Under the pieces are notes generated by a model. The model was not told where the DNA came from, did no database searches, and saw only the letters and a program-made list of their open reading frames with translations. The position numbers and the translations under genes are program-made. Shown piece by piece: positions 26,253 to 34,649 of a stretch of 51,741 nt of DNA. The DNA is from Pirellulales bacterium (lineage in GTDB: Bacteria; Planctomycetota; Planctomycetia; Pirellulales; Lacipirellulaceae): positions 1 through 51,741 of the forward strand of contig JAKVCC010000023.1 of assembly GCA_022448265.1 (NCBI GenBank), in the 5' to 3' direction. Within the stretch, counting starts at the first letter, position 1, and each line of letters starts with the position of its first letter.

Positions 26253-27184
26253 GGTCGATGGCACGTCCAATTAGCAAGGTCGCTCCCGCCTGGTGGGATT
26301 ACACAACTCTTGAACCCGACGTGCTGGCAGATGCAGCCCGTCTCAATGCTGACGATTTGGTAGGGCTGTCGCGAGAGGGATTTGAAGTCGTCCTGTACGA
26401 TACATTAGAAGAACTTTACTGCGCCGAGGCCCTGGAATACGTACAAGCCTGGCAGCAGGCGACCCCTGACAACCCGGTTGGAATCTGTGGTCCGATCGGC
26501 CCCACAGAGCAACTACCCTTGGTCGCGCAGATTGTCAACTCACTTGAGTTGGACCTTGGCAATGCCCATTTTTGGGGTATGGACGAGTGGATCGAGGACG
26601 ACAAGCCGGTACCGAACGATCATCCCCTTTCCTTCGCCAAAGCCGACATGGAGCTCTGCTTCAATCGTATCCGTCCTGGCCTGTGCATGCCGCGTGAAAA
26701 TATTCATTTCCCTACGGATCTGCAAGCGTATTCGAAAAGTTACGACGACGTACGGTGTGTGCTGATGCAAGGCGGACAAGGCGAAGTCAAACATTGGGCC
26801 TTCAACGATCCACCCAGACGTGAAGGCGCGTATCTGGATCAGCCTCCGGCACCCGAAGAATACCGCAAGCTGGCAACTCGCATCACCGACTTGCACCCAA
26901 TGACCATCATTCAGAATGCGCGTACTTCAGGGGGAGGATATGTGTCTCAAGTCCCCATTTGCGCTGCCACAGTCGGGCCCGTGGAAACCTGGAAGGCCGA
27001 CTGCGTATCGATCTGGCACCCAGGCCATCATGACAACCCCTTTGGAATGCGCCTCTCGGCATTGATGATCTCCAAAAAACTTGCCGACACTGCGGTACCC
27101 ATGTCGCTCTTAGCGGATCATCCTCATGTACGTTTCAACTATTACCGGGGCGGCATCGGTACCGTGGAAGTAGAAATACACTGA
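26249..27184 (+). CDS. NagB-like glucosamine-6-phosphate deaminase/isomerase family protein
   Basis: About 308-311 residues; either GTG 26249 (GGAGG 3 nt upstream) or ATG 26258 may be used. Matches the NagB/6-phosphogluconolactonase fold: the phosphate-loop-like [22 protein letters not shown] in place of NMDEY, and [14 protein letters not shown] in place of the usual GxGxDGHxAFNEP, keeping the His, Ala-Phe-Asn and Pro but replacing the Asp-Gly before the His by Val-Lys. Homologues convert glucosamine-6-P to fructose-6-P and ammonia. The diverged active-site loop suggests a related substrate. Translationally coupled to the PIG-L deacetylase; cytoplasmic. Confidence 0.78.
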   Translation: MRSMARPISKVAPAWWDYTTLEPDVLADAARLNADDLVGLSREGFEVVLYDTLEELYCAEALEYVQAWQQATPDNPVGICGPIGPTEQLPLVAQIVNSLELDLGNAHFWGMDEWIEDDKPVPNDHPLSFAKADMELCFNRIRPGLCMPRENIHFPTDLQAYSKSYDDVRCVLMQGGQGEVKHWAFNDPPRREGAYLDQPPAPEEYRKLATRITDLHPMTIIQNARTSGGGYVSQVPICAATVGPVETWKADCVSIWHPGHHDNPFGMRLSALMISKKLADTAVPMSLLADHPHVRFNYYRGGIGTVEVEIH

Positions 27185-27310
27185 TTGAGAAGATGTGGGG
27201 GAATCTGGCAAGAAACAACCTGATTCGCAGTGACTTTTGACCGCGACCCATGAAATCCCGCACATAGCTAAAATACTGGACCACAGACTGGCCGAAATCG
27301 CCGAAGATCT

Positions 27311-27439
27311 GTGAGTCCCATTCGACTGCCGTTTGAAGCTCAAGTTGCTCGTATTGCTCGTAGCCAGACTACCGCGGACGGCGGGCTGCTTGCCTACCGC
27401 GACCTTGATGAAGCGTTTGCGCTAGACGCAATAGCCTAA
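27311..27439 (+). pseudogene. IS1380-like transposase remnant (N-terminal part)
   Basis: GTG 27311 opens a 42-codon frame with LPFEAQVARIARSQTTADGG and then LLAYRDLDEAFALD before TAA. This is the opening of IS1380-type transposases ('...TaDGGLvl.ReLDe..gL'). The rest of the transposase is absent, so only the element's left part remains. It complements the C-terminal piece at 15711-15941 but is 11 kb away. Confidence 0.6.
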
Positions 27440-27483
27440 GACACGTTTCAGGAGAGTTAAATCGGCGGCCCGCCCCAACACCT

Positions 27484-27537
27484 CGCAAAAGCAGCCGCCC
27501 CGGTCTTCTCCGTGTTGCTCGGAAAAAACAAATTCCC
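27484..27537. repeat. Dispersed ~54-bp repeat, copy 3
   Basis: Begins CGCAAAAGCAG and aligns with the copies at 16857 and 19142 through TCTCCGTGTTGCTCGGAAA. Intergenic, 45 bp after the IS1380-like remnant and upstream of the aquaporin gene. Confidence 0.35.
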
Positions 27538-27621
27538 TATTATTGGGAATGTGGCACGTTACTCACGGCATCTCCAGTGAGCGTTCCTTAACTATTGAGC
27601 TGGAACAAATCACATGCATTC

Positions 27622-28287
27622 ATGAACAAGAAACTACTTGCAAAACTCCTGGCTGAATTTACCGGCACGTGCTTTCTGGCAATGGTGGTAATTGGTTCTG
27701 GAATCATGGCCGAGAACCTCTCTTCCGATCAGTTGAGTATTCTGTTGGCCAATACCATAGCTACAGGAGCTGGCCTTACGGCTTTGATATGGATTTTCAT
27801 TTCCATCTCTGGAGCCCACTTTAACCCAGCAGTCAGCTTGGTAATATTTCTAAAAAAGGAAATAGGGTTAAATGAATTGCTTTATTTTATTTGCGTTCAA
27901 TTTAGCGGAGGATTTCTTGGGGCTGTTTTAGCCAATACGATGTTTGGACTAGAGTGCATCCAAGTATCAGAGACTGCCAGGAATGGTTACAATATTTATT
28001 TAAGCGAATTCATAGCAACTTTTGGCTTGGTGATAACCATACTTGGAGCAAGACAATTAAGCCTGATAGCTGTTGCACCAGCAGTAGGGCTATATATCTC
28101 CGCAGGCTACTGGTTTACTTCATCAACGTCCTTTGCAAATCCGGCCGTCACCCTCGCAAGAGGATTTAGCAATACATTTACTGGTATTGATCCACAATTC
28201 GTGTCGGCCTTTATTATTTTTCAACTACTAGGTGCTTACACAGCAATGTTATTTATGAATTTCCTGCAGAACGAACAAGCAAGCTAA
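27622..28287 (+). CDS. MIP/aquaporin family channel
   Basis: 221 residues from ATG 27622 (the frame also opens at TTG 27595). The MIP fold has two half-membrane NPA loops, GAHFNPAVS and SFANPAVT, and six hydrophobic helices, e.g. LAEFTGTCFLAMVVIGSGIM and FICVQFSGGFLGAVLANTMF. The second loop SFANPAVTLARGFSNTFTGI resembles aquaporins that accompany bacterial arsenic-resistance genes, but no ars genes are adjacent here. It passes water or small neutral solutes across the inner membrane. The coding sequence is markedly AT-richer than its neighbours and follows a transposase remnant, which suggests recent acquisition. Confidence 0.9.
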   Translation: MNKKLLAKLLAEFTGTCFLAMVVIGSGIMAENLSSDQLSILLANTIATGAGLTALIWIFISISGAHFNPAVSLVIFLKKEIGLNELLYFICVQFSGGFLGAVLANTMFGLECIQVSETARNGYNIYLSEFIATFGLVITILGARQLSLIAVAPAVGLYISAGYWFTSSTSFANPAVTLARGFSNTFTGIDPQFVSAFIIFQLLGAYTAMLFMNFLQNEQAS

Positions 28288-28325
28288 ACCAGTTATAGCT
28301 TTCGTTTAAAGGTTGAGGTTGTAAC

Positions 28326-28973
28326 ATGAAACGCCGTGGCCTTACCGATGAGCGAGGTTTCACACTCGTCGAGCTTTTGGTCGTGATTGCTATTATCGGG
28401 GTTCTGATCGGCCTCCTGCTCCCAGCAGTCCAAAGTGCTCGCGAGGCGGCGCGGCGAACTGAGTGCAAGTCGAACTTGAGGCAAATCGGCCTGGCGCTGA
28501 CTCAGTATCTTGACATTCAAGGCCACCGTGCAGTTTTCCCCGAGGCCGTCATATTGCCTTCGGTAGTTCCACTGGATCCAAAGGACCGCAGTACCTGGCC
28601 ACTCTTTAAGGTGCTGGCCGCCTATACTGAGGGCAATCAACAAATGTATCGATGTCCGAGCGATGCAGGGCCCTTGCGTTATAACGAAGACCGAGCATCT
28701 TACGACGGTTATGTCCGTCCTGATGGGACGCCGTATTCGAATGGGGATTCATACTTTGATAACGAGGGGCTAAGTTATGAGTATCCGTCGTATCGACTCG
28801 AGGGGCGAACTCGACAGCAAGTACTCGAGACGCGGCGTGGCAACACACGGGGCTCCGGAGAAGTGTGGATTATCTTCGACTTCGAGTCCTTTCACGGTGC
28901 GCCGGGTGACGATGGCTCGCGCAACTTCCTCTATCTCGATGGGCACGTCGATGCCCTGATCGTGGCTGATTAA
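28326..28973 (+). CDS. DUF1559/prepilin-type protein, short variant
   Basis: 215 residues. Residues ~11-35 give [20 protein letters not shown], a prepilin leader with cleavage expected after the Gly preceding Phe, followed by [20 protein letters not shown] as in DUF1559. [12 protein letters not shown] segment lies mid-way. The C-terminus is [10 protein letters not shown]...[12 protein letters not shown]: the His and the Asp-Gly are separated by 14 residues instead of 9, so the H-X9-DG element is expanded. GAGG upstream of ATG at about 8 nt. Presumably exported like other pseudopilins. Followed after 17 bp by a small membrane-anchored protein, so they probably form an operon. Confidence 0.85.
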   Translation: MKRRGLTDERGFTLVELLVVIAIIGVLIGLLLPAVQSAREAARRTECKSNLRQIGLALTQYLDIQGHRAVFPEAVILPSVVPLDPKDRSTWPLFKVLAAYTEGNQQMYRCPSDAGPLRYNEDRASYDGYVRPDGTPYSNGDSYFDNEGLSYEYPSYRLEGRTRQQVLETRRGNTRGSGEVWIIFDFESFHGAPGDDGSRNFLYLDGHVDALIVAD

Positions 28974-28990
28974 TTCCAAGGAGAGTAGCT

Positions 28991-29542
28991 ATGGGCAAGA
29001 AAAAAGCGGGGCTGGTAATTGCGTTTCTTGTAGCGATTGCTGGAGCAGGGTGGGCGATGGGTTTTTTTGCGTTAGAAGATCCTGCCGTGACAGAGGCGAA
29101 GAAGATGGCAGACGAATTAGCCACCAAAATGGACACGCTCAGCCCGGAACAGCGACAGGCTGAGTTCGGCGCGTTGCGCGAAAAAACGCGTGACCTCCCC
29201 GAGGAGAAAAGACGCGCCGTCTACGGGGGGATGGGTCAGTTTTTCATGCAGCGACTCGACAAGTTGCTGGTAATGCCGCCCGCAGAGCGCAACGCTGAAC
29301 TCGACATATGGATCGATCGCATGGAAACAATGCGCAAGTCAATGAAAGAGGGCGGCGACGAAGGGGGCTGGAGAGAGCGCTACGCTAACATGTCCGAAGC
29401 TGAGCGTGATCAGCGACGGAAACAGCGCCTCGATCGTTCGAGCCCTGACATGCGAGCCAAGTTTGATCGCCTGTGGGACCTTCTAAATGACCGACGCACC
29501 GAGCGGGGCATGGAGCCGTTCGACATGTTTGGCGGACGTTAG
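28991..29542 (+). CDS. Small membrane-anchored, highly charged helical protein
   Basis: 183 residues with a strong Shine-Dalgarno (AAGGAGA, 7 nt). MGKKKAGLVIAFLVAIAGAG is a signal anchor with the rest outside the cytoplasm. The remainder is almost entirely charged helix (KKMADELATKMDTLSPEQRQ, EAERDQRRKQRLDRSSPDMR) with short repeated phrases 'LSPEQRQAE', 'LPEEKRRAV', 'MPPAERNAE', 'MSEAERDQR', suggesting three to four helical repeats. No family recognised. Position 17 bp after a DUF1559 gene suggests a joint role. Confidence 0.7.
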   Translation: MGKKKAGLVIAFLVAIAGAGWAMGFFALEDPAVTEAKKMADELATKMDTLSPEQRQAEFGALREKTRDLPEEKRRAVYGGMGQFFMQRLDKLLVMPPAERNAELDIWIDRMETMRKSMKEGGDEGGWRERYANMSEAERDQRRKQRLDRSSPDMRAKFDRLWDLLNDRRTERGMEPFDMFGGR

Positions 29543-29850
29543 CATCTAATGGGCTGGCGTTCAAACGTGGTGCGCCAGTTCGTCTGCAGAAATCAACTAC
29601 TGAAATCTACCTGACCGAAAACCGTCTAACGACCGGCCACGGCCGTTTGCACAGCAAGTTTGCGCCGATGGCATTTGGGAATACTATTCGCCCGCCCAAT
29701 TGAGCAGGCCGGGCAGAACAACGAGACGGAAACTGGTTTCGGTACGCTAATGTGATAACACGCGCTTCGTGAGCGCAAATGCCGTTGCCGCAGCATCCAC
29801 ATCCATTTCATCGCACGCTGGAGATGCCATCACCTTTCGTTTGGGTCCGC
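29543..29850. other. Intergenic region with two hairpins between convergent genes
   Basis: CTGGCG (29554-29559) pairs with CGCCAG (29573-29578), directly after the helical-protein stop, but lacks a T-run. A second hairpin, GCGCT/AGCGC, is at 29762-29776. No gene seen. Confidence 0.4.
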
Positions 29851-30573
29851 CTATCTGGGCTTGAGCCGGCTCTTGAGAAACCGTTCTACATTCTGCCAGT
29901 AAGACGGTCGGACCTCGAAGAACAGGTGGTGCCCGTCTTGTCCGTAAGGCGGACAGACGATGAGCTGAGCATGTTTTCCGGCCGCTCGCAGACCTGTGTG
30001 AATCTGTCGGCTGAGGCTCACGTGGTCGGCTTGCCGGGTGTCATTTTTTGCCACAAGAATCAAGGTTGGGGCAGAAACGTTTTCAGCATCGGCAAGGAAT
30101 CGGCGGAGTGCACCTCTGCCGTGAGCCGGAGCCATCAATACAACGGCTCGAAGATCTTGTCGCCTTGTTGAGGCCATGAAGGCCAACAGGCCTCCACGAG
30201 AGAAACCAGTGATGGCTAATTGCGCGTTGTCTACTTGATCTAAACGCTTGACAAAATCGATGGCAGCCGCCGTGTCCTTGGCATGCGTTGCCATGGACGG
30301 ATCATTCCTCCTGATCGGGGCAAAACCGACAAAACCGGCGTTGGCCAGGGCATTAACCACCGCTGATGGGTTGCCCCCGATAATCGATCCTATCCCGCCG
30401 TGCAGGAACAGGACAGTTGGAAACGGACCGATGCCCGCAGGTGTGGCTAGATACCCCTTGATCTGCTGCGAACCAGACTGAAAGGAAACCTCTTTTCCAA
30501 AACTCTCAAGTCTGTCGCCCATGATTGCGACCACCGCAAGTGCGGCTGACAGGATGGTGTAGAATCGCTTCAT
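29851..30573 (-). CDS. Exported alpha/beta hydrolase (dienelactone hydrolase-like)
   Basis: 240 residues. N-terminal hydrophobic segment MKRFYTILSAALAVVAIMG suggests export. The alpha/beta-hydrolase core is clear: FPTVLFLHGG oxyanion region, nucleophile elbow GFSRGG (S125), acid D178 in VAKNDT, and histidine H215 or H216 in GQDGHHLFF. The opening QQIKGYLATPAGIGPFPTVL is typical of dienelactone hydrolase/prolyl-oligopeptidase-like esterases. Substrate unknown. No operon partner. Confidence 0.85.
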   Translation of the reverse strand: MKRFYTILSAALAVVAIMGDRLESFGKEVSFQSGSQQIKGYLATPAGIGPFPTVLFLHGGIGSIIGGNPSAVVNALANAGFVGFAPIRRNDPSMATHAKDTAAAIDFVKRLDQVDNAQLAITGFSRGGLLAFMASTRRQDLRAVVLMAPAHGRGALRRFLADAENVSAPTLILVAKNDTRQADHVSLSRQIHTGLRAAGKHAQLIVCPPYGQDGHHLFFEVRPSYWQNVERFLKSRLKPR

Positions 30574-31300
30574 GGCAGATTGCGCTCTGTCAAATTTGAA
30601 ACTGGAAAACTGCCCTACTAGTTGAACCCCGATAACGGACTAAGGTTTCGATGTATTCTCCATCTATTGGTTGGCAGGTTCTCAACCCTGGAATAGTCTG
30701 GAAAAACAAAAACCTGTCACAAACGTACGTACCTCGCTGCCCTTTCAGCCTTTCTCGCCTGTTAGTAGTGAGTGCTAAGGGACAGGTGGTCTACCAAGCT
30801 GGGAAGCAGGCTTGCCGCGTCTTTCCCCACCGGAAGAAAAATGGAGCGCAGGCGGGAGTGAATTGCAATTTCCAGATCCTGTCGCCACTAGACTACCTAG
30901 CCGAATTCACTCAGCACATTCCGGCGAAAAGCTCGCATCTCATTGCCATTACAGCTGGTACTTCAACAAGTCCCAAGGCATGTGTAAGAAGGCGAAAGTT
31001 GCATCCTTTCTTCCGCGCGCTGCGTTTACATTTTGCTAATTATTCCTCTATCTATCTAACCGACTCCACTTTTGACGGCCCATTGTACTAAGCAAGGTAT
31101 TCTGTGCTGTTGAGATTTCGTATGCTTATCTCTTGTCAACCTGCCAACCTTACTCTGAACGACCTATCAAATAAAACGGCCATCGTTCGGCAACAACAGA
31201 ATCAGGCCTGTTAACAATGGAAGTTGGCGACAAACTTGCCCCCAAAAAAAAGAGTTTCAGAGCACAGATAGCCCGGCAATCAAATCGAGGACCAATAAAA
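30574..31300. other. Intergenic region with repeat copy A
   Basis: Over 700 bp. An open 146-codon plus frame (30651-31091) has no family signature apart from the repeated GQVVYQAGKQAC stretch described separately. Gene status unlikely. Confidence 0.4.
30779..30827 (+). repeat. 49-bp repeat, copy A (partner at 36621-36669)
   Basis: 40 of 49 bases match the partner by eye, beginning GGGACAGGTGG and including CTACCAA and CAGGCTTGC. Read in the same frame, both encode GQV.YQ..KQAC. Here the surrounding frame has decayed. Confidence 0.55.
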
Positions 31301-34105
31301 ATGCATCGCTCTCAATCTCGACTGCTTTCGTTATCCAACTGGCTCTGTTCTGCCTTGCTCTTGATTACTTTATCGCCTCATTTCTGCAGGGCAGCAGACA
31401 ACCAGGAACCGCTGTCTTTACTGAAGCAGGCAAATACCACCTTACAGCGAACAACGGCGGTCGATGTCACTTTAGTAGAGCTTGCCCAGGCAGCCACTGG
31501 CAAACTTGTCCGTCCTCTTAAGCTGTCGCTTCAAGCCGGGAGCCCTGTCGATCTGATCTACCATTTACCAGCCCTTGCTACGTGTGAGGAATTCACTGTT
31601 CAAGTCGCCACGCAAGATTTTCCCAAAAACCAACTTCCCCGTGTCGAACTACTGGCATCGACGTTGTCAGCGCAATCCGGTTTTCAAACGTTACGCTCCT
31701 TGGCGGTCAAAGCAACCAATAAGCCCCAAGTACAAAAGCTCCCTCCAACGGCAGCACATTGGATAATTGTCCGCATCAGTTCCCATCATGATATCACGCT
31801 ACCGCTGCTGAATATCGCCGTCCATGGGCACGTTGGCCCACCACAGTCACAGTATGCGTTTAAGGAAGCCCCTGCCAAAGCCTTCGATGTTCTGGCAGAA
31901 GTACAAAATTCTGTCCGTTTAGACCTTAGCGACGATGAACTCTCACTCTATCAGGATGTAGCCGATGGCGAACTCTCTGAGTGGACGTTTGCCGAAGCTG
32001 CATTACTAAGCAGTGGCATCTACGACCGCGATCAACGGCGAACCTATTTAGAACAAATCCAGCAAATCACCGAAGAGGCCAAGGCGGCCACCGCATCAAG
32101 CAAATCTGCCTATGAAAAAGGCGCGCAACTCTTGAAATGGCTTCACAAGAATGTGATGGCCAATGGATACGAAGAACAGCAGACCGACCTGGCAACGATT
32201 CTGACAACCGGAAAATTCAACTGCGTTTCTTCAGCAACACTCTATAACATTGTGGGTCGTCGCCTCGACCTCGACTTACGCGCAATTGAAGTCCCAAAAC
32301 ACGCCTTTTCAATTCTTTACGAAGGCTCGCAACACGCGGATGTCGAAACAACGATCTCCGTTGGCTTCAACCCTGCTCGAGATCGAGAAGCGCTAACTCA
32401 GTTTCAAGAACAAACAGGATTTCAATACATCCCAGACCGTCATCAAGATAAACGTCGCGAAGTCAACGAAACCGGGCTGCTCGCTCTTACCTGCTACAAC
32501 CACGGAGTGCACCATACGAAACAAGGGCAATATCCCCAGGCACTGACGGCTTACTTTCGAGCTCTGAATCTTGACCCTGAGTCTCCTTCTGCAATTCAAG
32601 GCGCGTTGAGTGTTTTTGCCCTCTGGGCCAAAACTCTAGCTGAAGCCGAAAACTTCCAGCAGTCCCTCACTGTGGTGCAGGCGGGCTTAAGGCTAGCACC
32701 GAAGGACCGAACGTTGATACACAACCAACGCGTCTTCTGGCAAACATGGGCACTCGCCGAAATAAAAGCCGACCGGAAAGAATCCGCACTGGACATATTG
32801 CGCGACGCCCATCAGAAACTCCCGGAGGCGGGCTTCGATGAAATGCAATCGTATGTTTTCATCCATGCGGGCGAAAACCTAGTACTCGCCGAGCAATGGG
32901 AACCAGCCCTAAATTTGGCCGCCACCGGCCTGAAACAAGTCTCCGAAGCTGCTCAACACGAACTGCATAAATGGCAAACTACTGTTTATCAACGCTGGTC
33001 CCACATGGCCATAGAGGCGGAGGACTTTTCCTTGGCAATCAACGTGCTTGCACAAGCACGACAAGCACATCCCCAAGAACGTCGCTTCTTACAAAACACA
33101 AACTACGCAATCCAAGAATGGCTCGCCAGTGAACTAAATAGCAAGGGCCTCTCCGCTGCCGAGCAACTGTTCGACAAACTCGCAATGCGTTTCGACGACG
33201 CCCCATCGATCCAACGAGTGCTGGACGGTTTTTTACAAAGAACTGTACAACACCTCGTCACACAAGATCCTGCGGAAGCAATCTCTTTGGTCCGCCGCCA
33301 CGCAAAAACTCTTGGGCCAAAAGCCTTTCGAGACCTCCACATCCTTATTTTTGACCAGCAGGCCACTGCGCTTGTGTCCCTTCAAAAATGGGAGGAAGCC
33401 ATCGCCGCCTACCAACAAGGGCTCAATTTCCTCCCCAAAGATCGCCATCTTGAGAATAACTTAGTGGTTGTTTGGGACCAGTGGGCGCAAACATTTCGTG
33501 AGACGCACAACTGGTCAGCGGCGGCAGATATTTTTGCACAAGCCTTGGAGACAAATCTTGACGAGAGAGGATTTCAAAGCAAACTTAGTTTCTGCATCCA
33601 GGAGCTGGTGCGAGAGGCCAGGGCAACAACAGGGACCGCTATTGCCGAGAAACACCTTGCAACATGGCAAACCAAATTCCCAGAACTCAGGGAGCTCAAA
33701 AAAGCCGCAACATTCTATGTCCAACAGGAAACAAAGCAGCACCGGCAAGCAGGGCAACATAAGCTGGCCCTCCTTGTCGTTGACCGGTGCGAGCACTTAC
33801 TCGAATCATCTACCCACCGACGATTGTTACAATTTAATTGTGACCAATGGGCGCAATCTCATACCAAAAAGAAAGCCTGGCAAGCTGCAATCGACGCCTA
33901 CACTGAAGGACTCACACTGCTACCGAAAGATCACCATCTGCAGCGAAACGCAATCGCAACATGGCAACAATGGGCAGCAACTTACATCGAATCGAAAGAG
34001 TGGAACAGCGCAATCTCAATCTATCAGAAAGCCCTGCAAAACCACCCTGGGAACAACAGGCTGAAACAAGGCCTAAACTTCTGCCAGCAACAGCTAGACA
34101 ACTAG
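31301..34105 (+). CDS. Exported transglutaminase-like protein with long TPR array
   Basis: 934 residues from ATG 31301, chosen because a GAGG lies about 10 nt upstream and the N-terminus becomes a signal peptide (SNWLCSALLLITLSPHFCRA). Residues ~30-220 hold beta-rich sequence. Residues ~290-365 resemble the transglutaminase/SirB1-type papain-like core: C308 in GKFNCVSSATLYNIVG, H334 in VPKHAFSILYEG and VETTISVGFNP as the third-residue region. From ~385 to the end there are many TPR-like repeats (HHTKQGQYPQALTAYFRALN; a repeated 'W..A...Y..GL..LPKD.HL..N....W.QWA' unit appears at least twice near 690-740 and 850-900). Likely acts outside the cytoplasm on protein or peptide amide bonds; substrate unknown. 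AT-richer than the genes around it. Confidence 0.75.
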   Translation: MHRSQSRLLSLSNWLCSALLLITLSPHFCRAADNQEPLSLLKQANTTLQRTTAVDVTLVELAQAATGKLVRPLKLSLQAGSPVDLIYHLPALATCEEFTVQVATQDFPKNQLPRVELLASTLSAQSGFQTLRSLAVKATNKPQVQKLPPTAAHWIIVRISSHHDITLPLLNIAVHGHVGPPQSQYAFKEAPAKAFDVLAEVQNSVRLDLSDDELSLYQDVADGELSEWTFAEAALLSSGIYDRDQRRTYLEQIQQITEEAKAATASSKSAYEKGAQLLKWLHKNVMANGYEEQQTDLATILTTGKFNCVSSATLYNIVGRRLDLDLRAIEVPKHAFSILYEGSQHADVETTISVGFNPARDREALTQFQEQTGFQYIPDRHQDKRREVNETGLLALTCYNHGVHHTKQGQYPQALTAYFRALNLDPESPSAIQGALSVFALWAKTLAEAENFQQSLTVVQAGLRLAPKDRTLIHNQRVFWQTWALAEIKADRKESALDILRDAHQKLPEAGFDEMQSYVFIHAGENLVLAEQWEPALNLAATGLKQVSEAAQHELHKWQTTVYQRWSHMAIEAEDFSLAINVLAQARQAHPQERRFLQNTNYAIQEWLASELNSKGLSAAEQLFDKLAMRFDDAPSIQRVLDGFLQRTVQHLVTQDPAEAISLVRRHAKTLGPKAFRDLHILIFDQQATALVSLQKWEEAIAAYQQGLNFLPKDRHLENNLVVVWDQWAQTFRETHNWSAAADIFAQALETNLDERGFQSKLSFCIQELVREARATTGTAIAEKHLATWQTKFPELRELKKAATFYVQQETKQHRQAGQHKLALLVVDRCEHLLESSTHRRLLQFNCDQWAQSHTKKKAWQAAIDAYTEGLTLLPKDHHLQRNAIATWQQWAATYIESKEWNSAISIYQKALQNHPGNNRLKQGLNFCQQQLDN

Positions 34106-34649
34106 TCCCATCAGCAACCCATCGCCGCGCCGCTGCAACGCGAAGCAGCTTACAAAACACAACCATAATCTACTCTCAGGAAACGCCGAACGTGGCAATA
34201 ACAGGTGAGCGATATCTATGCCTACGCCCCCCCCATTGCCCCTGCCCTATTACTAGGGCATAAACCGCATCGAATCTCGTGTCATCCAAGGGTTGCCGCA
34301 AAACGCATAGCACAATGAGGAACCCTATCTAGGAGATGCGGGTTGAAAACAGCGTTGATACCTAAAGGCGTTTCTGCGCGGCGCCCCGCAGCAATAGGAG
34401 GCGTCGTCGATGGCGCGGTGTGGCACGACCCCCCCTCGCCACCACAGCAAGAACCCAGCGACGGTTCGGGCTAAGACTCTTCTAGCCGGAACGCCTCAGT
34501 TCACCATGCAGTAGCATGAATTGCATTTTTATGCCAGACTCTGCTACGACACGATTCATCCTGGCAGACTGCGTTACCTTCTACTGAACCCGCTGGCCAA
34601 ACGCCGCGGGCGTAAAGACCGGCACTCACACTTAAATGGCGAGCAATTG
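34106..34649. other. Intergenic region with one hairpin
   Basis: TGCCCTA (34243-34249) pairs with TAGGGCA (34254-34260) over a 4-nt loop, 140 bp after the TPR gene stop; no T-run. The in-frame extension of the next gene to 34521 shows no homology. Nothing else recognised. Confidence 0.4.

Noticed and set aside
30651-31091. 146-codon ORF in the gap after the alpha/beta hydrolase
   Set aside because: No recognisable domain and composition unlike a protein; only the short repeated GQV.YQ segment is notable, and it is reported as a repeat.
34243-34260. Hairpin after the TPR gene as a rho-independent terminator
   Set aside because: 7-bp stem is present but there is no following T-run, and it is 140 bp from the stop codon.
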